This document shows, piece after piece, positions 1 through 10,100 of a stretch of 11,547 nucleotides of DNA. A model generated the notes under the pieces. The model was not told where the DNA came from. It searched no databases and worked only from the letters and a program-made list of their open reading frames with translations. This stretch comes from an uncultured Selenomonas sp. (GTDB taxonomy: Bacteria; Bacillota; Negativicutes; Selenomonadales; Selenomonadaceae): contig CALJPB010000203.1 of assembly GCA_937981305.1 (NCBI GenBank), positions 1 to 11,547 on the forward strand, given 5' to 3'. The stretch's first letter is position 1. The number at the start of each line of letters is the position of its first letter. The translations under genes were made by a program, and so were the position numbers.

Positions 1-501
1 GCACCCCAGCAGGCAGGTGCGAAGAACGTACGTTACTCCGGCTCATTGCTGAAATACTCCTTTGATGAAGCGTACCAGAAAAAGGGCATCGAGCTCGTCG
101 AACTCAATGCCGCAGGTGCAGCATCTCACACGTTCTACCCGCTGACACCGCGCCATGATGTACGCATTGTACGCGGCATGATGGATGAGATCATGGCGGA
201 TACGTTCGATCCGCTTCCGCATGATGACTATATCTGTGTCGAGCTGCTCGATACGGATGCCGTGCTCGCCGCACATGAGAAACTGCGGCGAATCTATCCG
301 AATCTCTTTACCATCACACGCCCGAACATCAACGTCAACCGACTTTCCTCCACCGAGCGCAGCTATGAACGCGGGAAATCCGACCTGCATCTCTTTTCCG
401 ATTTCTTTGCGGAAGTAACAGCCGTGCAGATGACAGAGACAGAACAGGACGAACTCATTCGTATCATTGATTCGATGGAGCAGGGGGAGCGTGCAGAATG
501 A
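1..501 (+). CDS. sbcD: Nuclease SbcCD subunit D, C-terminal part (partial at left edge)
   Basis: This is the last 166 residues of SbcD, the Mre11-family metallophosphoesterase subunit of SbcCD, which is an ATP-dependent double-strand exonuclease and hairpin endonuclease. The reading frame is open from base 1, so the gene starts outside the window. The first residues read APQQAGAKNVRYSGSLLKYS and match the family segment just after the last metal-binding GHxH motif, with its conserved (R)Y-S/A-GS-x-x-x-SF pattern. The GHxH motif and the rest of the phosphodiesterase domain would therefore lie just upstream and cannot be checked. The remainder is the C-terminal capping domain, ending in an acidic helix (TETEQDELIRIIDSMEQ). 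A TTG at position 46 could be mistaken for a start, but homology continues upstream of it. The stop codon overlaps the sbcC start (ATGA), as expected for the obligate partner. Identification is firm from the partner gene and the YSGS segment; catalytic competence cannot be judged. Confidence 0.93.
   Translation, partial: APQQAGAKNVRYSGSLLKYSFDEAYQKKGIELVELNAAGAASHTFYPLTPRHDVRIVRGMMDEIMADTFDPLPHDDYICVELLDTDAVLAAHEKLRRIYPNLFTITRPNINVNRLSSTERSYERGKSDLHLFSDFFAEVTAVQMTETEQDELIRIIDSMEQGERAE
483..489 (+). promoter_or_regulatory. Shine-Dalgarno for sbcC
   Basis: GGGGGAG lies inside the sbcD 3' end, 8 nt before the sbcC ATG at 498. It fixes that ATG as the start and fits coupled translation through the ATGA overlap. 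Confidence 0.7.
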
Positions 502-3500
502 GACCTCTGAAACTTCGCTTACAGGCATTCGGCTCCTATGTCGAGGAGCAGATACTGGACTTCGAGACGGCACTGGCAAACGCGCCGTTTGTTCTCATTC
601 ATGGCGCAACGGGGACGGGAAAAACAACCATATTGGATGCGATTGTATTTGCACTGTATGGTGAATCCAGCGGCAACATTCGCGAGGGCACAACACTGCG
701 TTCCTCCACCGCCCCCCCGGAGCGGGTCACGGAAGTAGAGTATGTCTTTGCGCTCGGTCGCCGTCGCTTTCGTGTGCTGCGCTCCCCTGCATACGAGCGT
801 ATGTCGCGCGGCAAGATGACACGTCGTGCGGCAACGGGTCAGCTCTATCGCCTTCCCGATGAGGGAGAAGATGGGGAGGAGGCTCTGCTCGATTCAAATG
901 TGACCGAGGTGTCGAAGCGCATCGGTCAGCTCATCGGCTTTGACGCGGATCAATTTCGTCAGGTCGTTCTGCTGCCGCAGGGACAGTTTCAGCGGTTTCT
1001 GCTTGCCGAGGTCAAGGATCGCAGTGCCATCATGCAGCGCATTTTTCGCACGGAGCGGTATCAGCGTCTTGAGGACGCTCTGCTGCAGGAATCCATACGT
1101 CTGGAAAATGCAGCAAAAGAAGAACGCGCTCAGATCGACCAGATGCTGCATACAGAAAATCTGAATACGATCGATGAACTGCGTGCGCGTATTTCCGAAC
1201 TGAAAGAAGCGATCGACCGCCATGCCGAAGAACTCAAGAGCTTTGAGGCACGGCAAAAGGAAGCACGTCGTGCGCGTGAGCTTGGTGCGGCGGCAGAACA
1301 AAAATTACAGGAGCTTGCAGCTGCACAGAAACACCTCGCAGAAAAGCAGGCGCAGGAAGAGGATGTGCGGGATTTTCGCGTACGTTTGGAGCGTGCACAG
1401 CGAGCACATCCTATCCTCTATACGGAACGCGAAGCGATACAGGCAGAGGAGCTAAAAAAGCGTCGGATGGATGAGCTCAATGCGGCAGATGCCCGTTTTA
1501 TCTCTGCAAAAACAGCATATCAAACAGCGCAGGAAGCACGGCAGGCGGCAGAGGAACAGGAACCGGAACGCGCGAAGAAGGTACAGCGGATGCAGCAGCT
1601 TACGGAATACGCAGAGCGTGCAGCACAGCTCCAAGACTGTCGAAAAATCGTAGAGGAGCTTCGCGCCTCCAATGCACACGCCGAAGAGACGGCAAAAAGC
1701 AACGCGCACACAATCGATAATCTACGTACGGAGCAAGCCGAGAATGCGGAGCGCATCGCTGCGCTTGAAAAAATTTTGGCGACACGCGAAGCCTTTCAGC
1801 ACGAGCAAGATCTCCTGAAACGCTGTCAGAATACCGCTGCACGTATTGCAGAATGGAATGTGCAAATAGCAGAACTGGGCAAGAGGAAAGAATCGGCACA
1901 GCAGACATGGCAGACTGCCGCCGAGACATTGACCGACGCAAAGACGAAGCTGCGGCAGATGCAGACGCTCTATAACCTCGGCAGTGCCGCACGTCTCGCC
2001 GAGATGCTTGCGGATGGTACGCCCTGTCCCGTCTGCGGTGCGCTTTCACACCCGACCCCCGCCATCCACACGGAGGATATCCCATCCGAGCAAGTCTTGG
2101 AAGAGTGCACAAAATCCGTCGATATTGCAGAGAAGTCCGTGCAGGAATCCGCCCGCAAACTGGAAGATGTCAAAGCGGCTCATGCGAACGCATTGCAGAG
2201 CTGTACCCGTGAACAGGAGCTGCTGCGCGAGTATCTTCCCTCCGATACATTGGAAGAGCTTTCACAGCGCGTTGCGCGACGCGATGCAGAATTGAACAAC
2301 GCCGCACAGGAGCATCAGGAACGTGCGGCGCAGTGTGCCGCGCAGAAGACACGCCTTGAAAAATTGCTGACGGATCAAGAAAGGCAGGAAGGGGAGGCAC
2401 AGGAAAAACGTGACCTCCTACGCGTGCGCGAGGGAGAGCAGGCTGCGTTGGAGGCACAGCTCCCCGAGGAATACCGTGACCGCGCGCTCCTTAATGTACA
2501 CATTTCTCGTTTGAAAGAGGAAGTGGAGCGGGAGAAAAAAGCATATGCGGACGCGCTTCAAAGAGCAAACGAAACATCCGCAGAATATGCACGCAGGGAA
2601 AATGGAAAGAATACCGCTCAGCGCAATGCAGAAGAAGCATCGCAAAACGCGCAGACGGCACAGACGGCATATGCAGATGCACGTACATCTGCCGGGTTCT
2701 CCTCGGAGGAGGAATACCATGAGGCGGTCGAAGGGAAATGGGCGGACAGCAAGCATCTGGACGCAGTGCGTGAACGACTGACACTGTATGACAGCAAGCG
2801 CAAAGCCGCAGAGGAGGTATTTCAAAAGGCAAAAGATGCCGCTGACGGGTGCGTCGCGCCCGATGTGGAAGCACTGAAGGCCGCAGAGGCAGCAGCCGAC
2901 CAGGCGGTGCAGGATGCGGCGCAGGAGCAGGGCAAGCGAACGGAGCGTTGGCATACGCTAAACCGTATGATGCAGAGCATCGACGCACTCGAACAATCTG
3001 GTGCAGCGCGTGCACAGCGGTATCGCATCATCGGCAAACTCGCCTCTGTTGCGGCGGCAAAAGCCCCCTATCAGGTGCATTTTCAGACCTACGTACTGCG
3101 CTCAATCCTGAGCGATGTCATCGAGGCGGCGAATGCGCGTCTCATCGTGATGAGCCGTGGACGCTATCGCCTCATCCACGGGGAGGGCGGACACAAGAAC
3201 AAATGGTGGGGGCTCGAAATTGACGTATTCGATGAGTACACGGGTCTGCCGCGTGTCTCGCGCACACTGTCCGGCGGCGAGACCTTCCTCGCATCCCTTG
3301 CACTGGCACTCGGACTGTCCGATGTGGTGCAGCACTATGCGGGCGGGATGCACCTTGACATGATCTTCATCGACGAGGGCTTTGGTTCGCTCGACAGCGA
3401 GACCCTCGACATTGCGATCCGTGCGCTGCTTGAAGTACAGCAGGAGGGCGGACGTCTTGTCGGCATCATCTCCCATGTGGAGGAACTGCGTGCACGCATC

Positions 3501-3578
3501 CCCGTCCATCTGGAGGTATTGCGTACGGCAAACGGCAGCAGGGCGCGCTTCACACAGGGCGGCTTGGAGGCATTATGA
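498..3578 (+). CDS. sbcC: Nuclease SbcCD subunit C (Rad50-like SMC ATPase)
   Basis: This is the ATPase and tether subunit of SbcCD: ATP binding and hydrolysis gate the SbcD nuclease on DNA ends and hairpins, and the long coiled coil bridges DNA ends. At 1026 aa it is close to E. coli SbcC (about 1048). Domain order is clear. The N-terminal ATPase lobe has Walker A GATGTGKT at residues 36-43 and a Q-loop-like stretch FRQVVLLPQGQF at 153-164. Heptad-rich, charged coiled coil (Glu/Ala/Gln/Arg) runs from about 190 to 500 and from about 530 to 850. The zinc hook CPVC (Cys510, Cys513) sits at the apex between the two arms. The C-terminal lobe carries the ABC signature LSGGE (924-928), Walker B IFIDE (956-960), D-loop SLD (964-966) and the H-loop histidine in ISH (His993). 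All elements are intact. It overlaps sbcD by 4 nt upstream and addB by 4 nt downstream, both ATGA. No unusual base composition was noticed; the protein is almost certainly functional. Confidence 0.97.
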   Translation: MRPLKLRLQAFGSYVEEQILDFETALANAPFVLIHGATGTGKTTILDAIVFALYGESSGNIREGTTLRSSTAPPERVTEVEYVFALGRRRFRVLRSPAYERMSRGKMTRRAATGQLYRLPDEGEDGEEALLDSNVTEVSKRIGQLIGFDADQFRQVVLLPQGQFQRFLLAEVKDRSAIMQRIFRTERYQRLEDALLQESIRLENAAKEERAQIDQMLHTENLNTIDELRARISELKEAIDRHAEELKSFEARQKEARRARELGAAAEQKLQELAAAQKHLAEKQAQEEDVRDFRVRLERAQRAHPILYTEREAIQAEELKKRRMDELNAADARFISAKTAYQTAQEARQAAEEQEPERAKKVQRMQQLTEYAERAAQLQDCRKIVEELRASNAHAEETAKSNAHTIDNLRTEQAENAERIAALEKILATREAFQHEQDLLKRCQNTAARIAEWNVQIAELGKRKESAQQTWQTAAETLTDAKTKLRQMQTLYNLGSAARLAEMLADGTPCPVCGALSHPTPAIHTEDIPSEQVLEECTKSVDIAEKSVQESARKLEDVKAAHANALQSCTREQELLREYLPSDTLEELSQRVARRDAELNNAAQEHQERAAQCAAQKTRLEKLLTDQERQEGEAQEKRDLLRVREGEQAALEAQLPEEYRDRALLNVHISRLKEEVEREKKAYADALQRANETSAEYARRENGKNTAQRNAEEASQNAQTAQTAYADARTSAGFSSEEEYHEAVEGKWADSKHLDAVRERLTLYDSKRKAAEEVFQKAKDAADGCVAPDVEALKAAEAAADQAVQDAAQEQGKRTERWHTLNRMMQSIDALEQSGAARAQRYRIIGKLASVAAAKAPYQVHFQTYVLRSILSDVIEAANARLIVMSRGRYRLIHGEGGHKNKWWGLEIDVFDEYTGLPRVSRTLSGGETFLASLALALGLSDVVQHYAGGMHLDMIFIDEGFGSLDSETLDIAIRALLEVQQEGGRLVGIISHVEELRARIPVHLEVLRTANGSRARFTQGGLEAL
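3566..3570 (+). promoter_or_regulatory. Shine-Dalgarno for addB (short spacing)
   Basis: GGAGG lies within the last codons of sbcC, only 4 nt before the addB ATG at 3575. The tight spacing and the ATGA overlap suggest that ribosomes finishing sbcC reinitiate on addB. Confidence 0.6.
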
Positions 3579-6500
3579 CGGCAAAACTCGAATTCATCAT
3601 CGGACGCGCAGGAACGGGCAAGACATACACCTGCCTTTCCGCGATGAGACAGGCACTGGAGCGTGAGCCGCTCGGCAGACAGCGCATCCTCCTCGTGCCG
3701 GAGCATATGACCTATGCCGCCGAGCGTGCGCTAGCGAAGACGTTGACGCACAGCGCAGGATTTTTACAGGCCTATGTATTCGGCTTCCGCCGTCTCGCAC
3801 GGCAGGTACTCCTTGAGACCGGCGGTGCGCACCTGCCGCGCATCAGCGACATCGGCAGACGCATCCTCCTAAAAGACATCCTGCTCAAGCACGAAAAGGA
3901 ACTATCGGTCTTTGCACGCTCCGTCGGCAAGCGCGGATTTACCGAGACATTGGGGCATACCATCGCCGAACTCAAGCGTTACCGCCTGAGCACCGATGTC
4001 CTCCGTGCTGCCGCCGATGATGATGCGCATACGCAGGGACGGCTTTCTCAAAAGCTCAGGGAGCTCGCTCTCATCATGGATGATCTCTCCGCACGCATGG
4101 AGGGACGGCTGACCGATCAGACCGATCGCATGGAGCGCCTTGCCGCACAGTTGAAGGACGCACCGTTTTTGCGCGGGGCTGAGATCTGGGTGGACGGGTT
4201 CGATTTTTTCAATCCGCAGGAAATGGCGGTTTTCCTAGAACTCTTCCACACTGCGGATACGATTCACATCAGTCTGACAATGGATGGACAGCGCGAGGGG
4301 GGCCGCGTGCAGGTCAATCTCCCAGAGAACACAAGGGATACGGGGCTGTTCGCACGCTCGTATCAGACTATGCAGGCACTTACGCAGCTCCTTGCGGAGA
4401 TCGACCCGACGGCTGCGCCTGAAATACGTCTTATGGAGGAACAGCAGCGTGCACAAAAACCCTCGCTTGCAGCGATTGAAGGGCATCTGTTCGGACACGC
4501 ACGTCTTGCTCCCATCGTCGACAATGTACTCAAGCTCGTCGAAGCCGCAAACCCGCGCCTCGAGGCGGAGGCGGTCGCGTCAGATATACTGCGCCTGGCA
4601 CGTGAGGAGGGATATCGCTATCGTGAGATTGCCGTTCTCGTACGCGATATGGATACCTATGCGGATCTCCTGCTGCCGGCATTTGCCGACTGCGGCATCC
4701 CATGCCATCTGGACGCAAAGCGTCCGAGCACCCATCATCCTCTCGCAGAGCTTCTGCGCGCCGCCGCACAGACGGCATGGCGCGGCTGGGGATACGATAC
4801 CGTATTCCGTGCGCTACGCACGGGATTTTTTCCTGTTGTGGCAGAGCCGGCAGCGGAGGGCGGTTTTTCCTGCGGCGATTGGCAGGAAGCGGTCGATCGA
4901 CTGGAAAACTACTGTCTGGCGTTCGGCATCCGCAGCGAAAATCAGTGGACGGCGACAGCGGACTGGGATTTTGTCCGCCGTGCGATCCCTGAGGATGCGC
5001 GGGAGACAGATCAAAATGCCATGCGCATTACCGAGGAGATTGCCCTCGATGATATTCGTCGGCGCATTGCAGCACCGCTCTCACTGCTGACACAGAATCT
5101 TCGTCGGGAGGGATGCTTAGCGCAAGAGCGTGCCCATGCACTCTACAAATTCCTCTCTACACTGGAAGTGCCACAGACGCTGGAGAGGTGGAGAGCGGAA
5201 GCAGATGCCGAAGGGCGTCTTGCGGATGCGGCGGCACACCGACAGATCTGGGCTTCCTGTATGACACTTCTGGAGCAGTTGGTCGAGGTCAGCGGCGACG
5301 AGAACCTCTCTGCCCGTGACTTTGAGGAGCTGCTGGAGGACGGTCTGGATGCACTCGAAATTGCTCTGATCCCGCCGGGGTTGGATCATGTCACGATTGC
5401 CGCCTTCGATGAGAACAGTCTCGCGGGCATTCGTGCCGCCTATATCGTTGGTGCAAATGCAGGTACGATGCCGCATGTGGGGGCACAGCAGGGAGTTCTG
5501 TCGGATGCAGATCGCCTTTCTATCCGCGAGTCGCTCGCACATACGAATCATACGATCTTCGGCGGCGGCCATGAGCAGAGCTTTTTGGAACGCTATCAGC
5601 TCTATCGTGGTTTTACCGAGGCACGGGAGTATCTGTGGATTTCCTATGCGCTCTCCTCTGCCGATGGAGCGGCACTTGCACCGTCGCCCCTAATCGCTCG
5701 TCTGCGCATGATTTGTCCGACGGTGCTCTCCATTCCGCTCGCCATGGTGGAGCGTACGGATGATCTTGTGCTCTCCGCGTCCCATCCCGTACTCTCATCG
5801 CTGGCAGGGGCTCTGCTCGGACAGAAGGAGCGCGGGAAAATGCTCCCCCTCTGGGGCGATGTCTACAACTGGATGCGCAGCAATGCCGTGATGCATCCGC
5901 TGCTTCGTCTAATGGTGCGCGGTCTGATTTCATCGCCGCGTGAGGAGGAGCAGCTGTCTTTGGCGACGGCAAAGCAGCTGTTTGCGCGTGACGGGCGGAT
6001 CAGCGGCAGCACGACACGTCTTGAGACCTTTCGTCAATGTCCGTTCCGCCACTTTGCAATGTACGGTCTCGGTCTCAAGGAGCGCGATGTCTATGAGTTT
6101 CAAAGCAATGACTTTGGCACGCTCCTGCATGAGATCCTGCATGGATACGGTGAATGGGTGCGTACGGAACACGCGAACGACTGGTGCGCGGCAGAGCCGG
6201 ACAGCGCGGCAAAGATCGATGAGCTGATGCACGAGGTCATTCCGCGCATCCGCAGCTCCGTCCTGATGAGCCGCGCCAGCTACCGCCATCGGATCGAACG
6301 CATTCGGCGCACAGCGCAGCAGGTCATCCGTCACCTGACATCGTGGGCAAAGGCATCGTCATTTCATCCGCTTGGATTTGAGATCAGTTTTGGACGCGGC
6401 ATGGATGATGTCCGCTTGGAGGAGTTTCAGCTTGCGGGCGGGGCAACACTCTCCCTGCGCGGGCAGATTGATCGCTTTGATGTGACGAAGGCACGTGACT

Positions 6501-7123
6501 ACTATCTCGTCCTCGACTACAAGACGGGAGGAACATCCCTGCTCCTGCCCGAGATTCGACACGGGCTGAAGATGCAGCTGCTGCTCTATCTCTTTGTCAT
6601 ACGCAGTCTCCTCCATGATACAGACAGTTTTCCGGCGGGGATGCTCTATGCTCCTGTCGTGAATCCCATCATCAAGAGCGATGTGCGTCTGGATGACAGC
6701 GACCTTCACAAGATGGTTGCAAAGGACATGGTACTCACGGGGATGCTGATCGATGATCCGGAGATCACACAGAGCATTGACGCGATGGGGGAGCATCTCT
6801 GCATCACCTTCAACAAGGATAAGAGCATTTCCAAGGCATCGGCAAGGCACATTCGTTCACGTGAGGAGTTTGAACAGCTGCTTGCCTATCTGCCACAGCT
6901 GATCCGCACGACTGCCGAGGAGATCCTGCGGGGCAATATACAGGTTGCGCCCTATCGTTTTCGGGATCGCAATGCCTGTACCTTCTGTACCTATCGCTCC
7001 ATCTGCTCGTTCGATCCGGAGCTTGGGCAGGGGGATCGTTATCGTGAGATTGCAGACAATGCACAGGCAGCGATGGAGGAGATTGCACAGATGGTGTGCG
7101 GGGAGGTGAAGTCCGATGGCTGA
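3575..7123 (+). CDS. addB: ATP-dependent helicase/nuclease subunit B (AddB)
   Basis: AddB is one half of the AddAB helicase-nuclease that resects double-strand ends for RecA-dependent repair. In the family it recognises Chi, and its nuclease domain cuts one of the two strands. The length of 1182 aa compares with 1166 for B. subtilis AddB. The N-terminus carries Walker A GRAGTGKT at residues 10-17, retained as in B. subtilis although the helicase fold is thought to serve Chi binding rather than unwinding. The C-terminal RecB-like nuclease domain shows His852 (GTLLHEILH), Asp966 (GQIDRFD) and the catalytic DYK at 981-983. Four cysteines fit the AddB 4Fe-4S cluster: Cys822 (RQCPFRHF) before the nuclease core, and Cys1135, Cys1138 and Cys1144 after it. 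The C-x2-C-x5-C spacing equals the B. subtilis pattern. The gene overlaps sbcC by 4 nt and addA by 8 nt. All key residues are present, so both the nuclease and the iron-sulfur staple should be functional. Confidence 0.96.
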   Translation: MTAKLEFIIGRAGTGKTYTCLSAMRQALEREPLGRQRILLVPEHMTYAAERALAKTLTHSAGFLQAYVFGFRRLARQVLLETGGAHLPRISDIGRRILLKDILLKHEKELSVFARSVGKRGFTETLGHTIAELKRYRLSTDVLRAAADDDAHTQGRLSQKLRELALIMDDLSARMEGRLTDQTDRMERLAAQLKDAPFLRGAEIWVDGFDFFNPQEMAVFLELFHTADTIHISLTMDGQREGGRVQVNLPENTRDTGLFARSYQTMQALTQLLAEIDPTAAPEIRLMEEQQRAQKPSLAAIEGHLFGHARLAPIVDNVLKLVEAANPRLEAEAVASDILRLAREEGYRYREIAVLVRDMDTYADLLLPAFADCGIPCHLDAKRPSTHHPLAELLRAAAQTAWRGWGYDTVFRALRTGFFPVVAEPAAEGGFSCGDWQEAVDRLENYCLAFGIRSENQWTATADWDFVRRAIPEDARETDQNAMRITEEIALDDIRRRIAAPLSLLTQNLRREGCLAQERAHALYKFLSTLEVPQTLERWRAEADAEGRLADAAAHRQIWASCMTLLEQLVEVSGDENLSARDFEELLEDGLDALEIALIPPGLDHVTIAAFDENSLAGIRAAYIVGANAGTMPHVGAQQGVLSDADRLSIRESLAHTNHTIFGGGHEQSFLERYQLYRGFTEAREYLWISYALSSADGAALAPSPLIARLRMICPTVLSIPLAMVERTDDLVLSASHPVLSSLAGALLGQKERGKMLPLWGDVYNWMRSNAVMHPLLRLMVRGLISSPREEEQLSLATAKQLFARDGRISGSTTRLETFRQCPFRHFAMYGLGLKERDVYEFQSNDFGTLLHEILHGYGEWVRTEHANDWCAAEPDSAAKIDELMHEVIPRIRSSVLMSRASYRHRIERIRRTAQQVIRHLTSWAKASSFHPLGFEISFGRGMDDVRLEEFQLAGGATLSLRGQIDRFDVTKARDYYLVLDYKTGGTSLLLPEIRHGLKMQLLLYLFVIRSLLHDTDSFPAGMLYAPVVNPIIKSDVRLDDSDLHKMVAKDMVLTGMLIDDPEITQSIDAMGEHLCITFNKDKSISKASARHIRSREEFEQLLAYLPQLIRTTAEEILRGNIQVAPYRFRDRNACTFCTYRSICSFDPELGQGDRYREIADNAQAAMEEIAQMVCGEVKSDG
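7102..7109 (+). promoter_or_regulatory. Strong Shine-Dalgarno for addA
   Basis: GGAGGTGA is a near-perfect anti-16S match, 6 nt before the ATG at 7116 and located inside the addB 3' end. It decides the addA start and is the strongest internal ribosome site in the operon, which may help balance AddA with AddB. Confidence 0.75.
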
Positions 7124-10100
7124 ACGGATGCAGTTTACCGCCGATCAAAAAAAGGCGATTGAGACGCGTGGACAGAACATCCTCGTCGCAGCGGCGGCAG
7201 GGTCGGGAAAGACGCGCGTACTGGTTGAGCGCATCATCTCGCAGGTGCGTGCGGGGACACTGTCGCTCGACCGCGTTCTCGTCCTCACCTTTACCAAGGC
7301 TGCTGCATCGGAGATGCGTGAACGTATTGAGGCGGCACTCAACGCCGAGATTGATGCCATTGTCGAGAAAGGCGGAGCACTCGAAGAGGTCGCTGCGCTC
7401 GAACGGCAGCGCGTCCTCCTCACGGGGGCGGACATCTCAACATTCCACTCCTTTTGTCAGCGTCTGATCCAGTCGCACATCGATGCGACGGAGATCCCGC
7501 CGACCTTCCGCATTGCAAGCGAGCAGGAGATTCGGCTGCTGAAAAACGACGTATTTGAACAGATGATTGAGAGTGAATATGAGAACGCGGCAGCGGGTGA
7601 CCCCGAGGGCTTTCTTTCCTTTTCCGATGCCTATGGAGGCGTGAAGGGGGACGACGAAAAACTGCAGGGAGAAATCCTTGCACTGCACGCCTTTTCGCTC
7701 AGTCAGCCCTCGCCCGTGACATGGCTTGCGGCACAGGGAAACGAGCCCACCGATGCGCCGTATTGGGCGCGTGACGGATTTCAGACACTGGCAGATGAGT
7801 TAGAGTACAGTCTTTCACAGGTCTGCGCGAACTATGCGGCGGCAATCGAGCTTCTCAAGAGCGGCAGCAATGACCTGCGTACGGCAGCCGCCAAATGTCT
7901 TGAAGTACTTGCGCATAACAGGGGGGTCTACGAGGATTTGCACGCAGAGCTCAATGGATTTGTGAATGGCAAACAGGACAGGGCATGGGAAGCATTTCTG
8001 GCGCAAGCGGCTGCGGCGAAAAAGGCGAAAAAAAATATACCGCGCAAGGCGGTCGAGGACTATGATCCCGAGGTTGGAGCAAAGCTCAAGAAGCTGACGG
8101 AAAAGATCCATGCCCCGTGGGACGGCTGCATCGCCCGTCTGCCCGCGACAGCACAGGAGTTATGCGATACCGAGAATGCTGCAAATGCCGCCATCCGTCA
8201 GTACGTTCGCCTGACAACAGCATTTCATAATGCGTTTCAGCAAAAAAAAATCGAGCGCGGCATCCTCGATTTCAGCGACCTTGAACATACGGCACTCGAA
8301 CTTCTCTGTCGCGATCCGAAGCAGCTGCAGGAGGATCCGACCGTTGCCGCGCCGACCGAGATTGCCGATGAGCTGCGTGCCCATTACGACGCAATCATGG
8401 TGGACGAGTATCAGGATACAAACGGACTGCAGGAGGGCATTCTGCGGCAGATTGCACGCGAAAACAACCGCTTCATTGTCGGTGATGTGAAGCAGAGCAT
8501 CTATCGGTTTCGCCTTGCCGATCCGTCGCTCTTTCAGCATACCTACGAGGCATACCGTGGCGACAGTGCAGAGGGCGAACTCGTGACGATGTCCGAGAAC
8601 TTCCGCAGCCGCGCCGAGGTGCTCGAGCCCATCAACGAGATCTTCTCACAGATCATGAGCAAAGAAGCGGTCGACATTGCCTATGATGTTCATGCGCGTC
8701 TCAATCCGGGGCGCGTATTTGCAGAGCCGACAAAGGGAACGTCACTCGCAGGGCCGCTTGAGATCAACCTCCTGCGTGCAGACTATTCCGCTGACGCAGA
8801 GGAGGAAGAAGAACGAAAAGCGTTTGAAATTGAGGCGCATTTTATTGCACGCCGTGTTCAGAAACTAAAATCCGAGGGGTACGTTCTGCACAACGGGGCT
8901 CCCGTCCAAAACAAGGATATTGTCATTCTCCTGCGGGGTGCAAAGGAGCGTGCGGGGATTCTGCTCGATGCCCTCCGAAAAGAGAACATTCCCGCGTATG
9001 CGGACGATACTGCCGGCTATTTCGAGGCGAGCGAGATTCGCATGATGCTCTCCCTGCTTGCCGTATTGGACAACGCCCGTCAGGATACACCGCTCACCGC
9101 CGTACTCGTATCACCCATGATTGGCATGACGATGGAGGACATAGCGGAACTGCGCATACATACACCGCTTGGCGGTATCTATGACATCCTGACAGGTGCA
9201 ACGGGGGAAGGACTGTCAGACGATCTCACAACAAAGGCGGCAAATGCACTGGAGCGCATCCGACGTTGGCGACGCTGCGCCCTTGTGCAGAGCGTTCCCG
9301 AACTGCTCCGCCTACTCTATCGTGAGACGGTCTACTATGACTACGTCGGCGGACTCCCCGGCGGCATCCTGCGGCAGGCAAATCTGCGTATGCTCATCGA
9401 CCGCGCTGCCGATTTCGAGCGGACAAACGAGCGCGGACTATTTCGCTTTCTGCGTTACATCGATGCACTGAAGCGGCGCAGCACAGATCTCTCGGTTGCG
9501 CGTACCCTCGGTGAGAGCGAGGATGTCGTGCGCATCATGACGATCCACCGCAGCAAGGGGCTGGAGTTTCCCATCGTCTTTCTTGCGAACATCTCAGGCG
9601 CATTCAATACGCAGGATACAAGGGGCGATCTGCTCTACCATGCACACGAGGGCATCGGTCTGCGTGTCTATGAGAACAGCATGGCCGGACGACAGAAATA
9701 CGATACTATGGCGCGAAGGAAGATCAAAGCCGTCATTCAGCGTGAGACGATGGCGGAGGAGATGCGCATCCTCTATGTCGCCATGACACGCGCACAGGAA
9801 AAGCTCATCCTGACGGGCACGCTCAACATTACGCGTACGGGAAAAGACGCATTGGAGCAACTGCGGGCGAACTGTCTCAAATATGCACAGACGGAAGACA
9901 CTGTATTTCCAAAGGAGGCTATTCTTGACGCGAAATGCTATCTCGACTGGATTGCACTTGCCCTGATGCGCCATCCCGACGGAGCTGCTCTCTTCGGCGA
10001 TGCGGACGAGATTGCTCTCTGCCCGCCAACCAATGAAAAGGCACGTTTTGATCTGCGTCTCCCGCATGAGGATGTACACGTTCCGCAGGATCTGTCAGAG

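Noticed and set aside
43..579. Minus-strand ORF of 178 codons opposite sbcD and the sbcC start
   Set aside because: It lies antisense to clear SbcD/SbcC homology, its product resembles no family, and it is explained by codon bias of the sense genes.
1600..2112. Minus-strand ORF of 170 codons opposite sbcC
   Set aside because: The product is low-complexity, Arg/Ser/Ala-rich, and antisense to the coiled coil; it is a shadow of a GC-biased gene.
2418..3015. Two overlapping minus-strand ORFs (178 and 174 codons), rich in Cys and Leu or in Pro and His
   Set aside because: They are complementary to the sbcC second coiled-coil arm. Repetitive Glu/Ala/Gln codons read backwards produce such compositions; neither is a plausible membrane or metal-binding protein.
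4284..5090. Plus-strand ORF of 268 codons in another frame inside addB
   Set aside because: It is long but Arg/Ser-rich with no recognisable motif, and it overlaps the conserved AddB frame throughout.
7106..7123. Programmed frameshift fusing AddB to AddA
   Set aside because: The 8-nt overlap has no slippery sequence, and AddA has its own strong ribosome site and ATG; separate coupled subunits are the normal arrangement.
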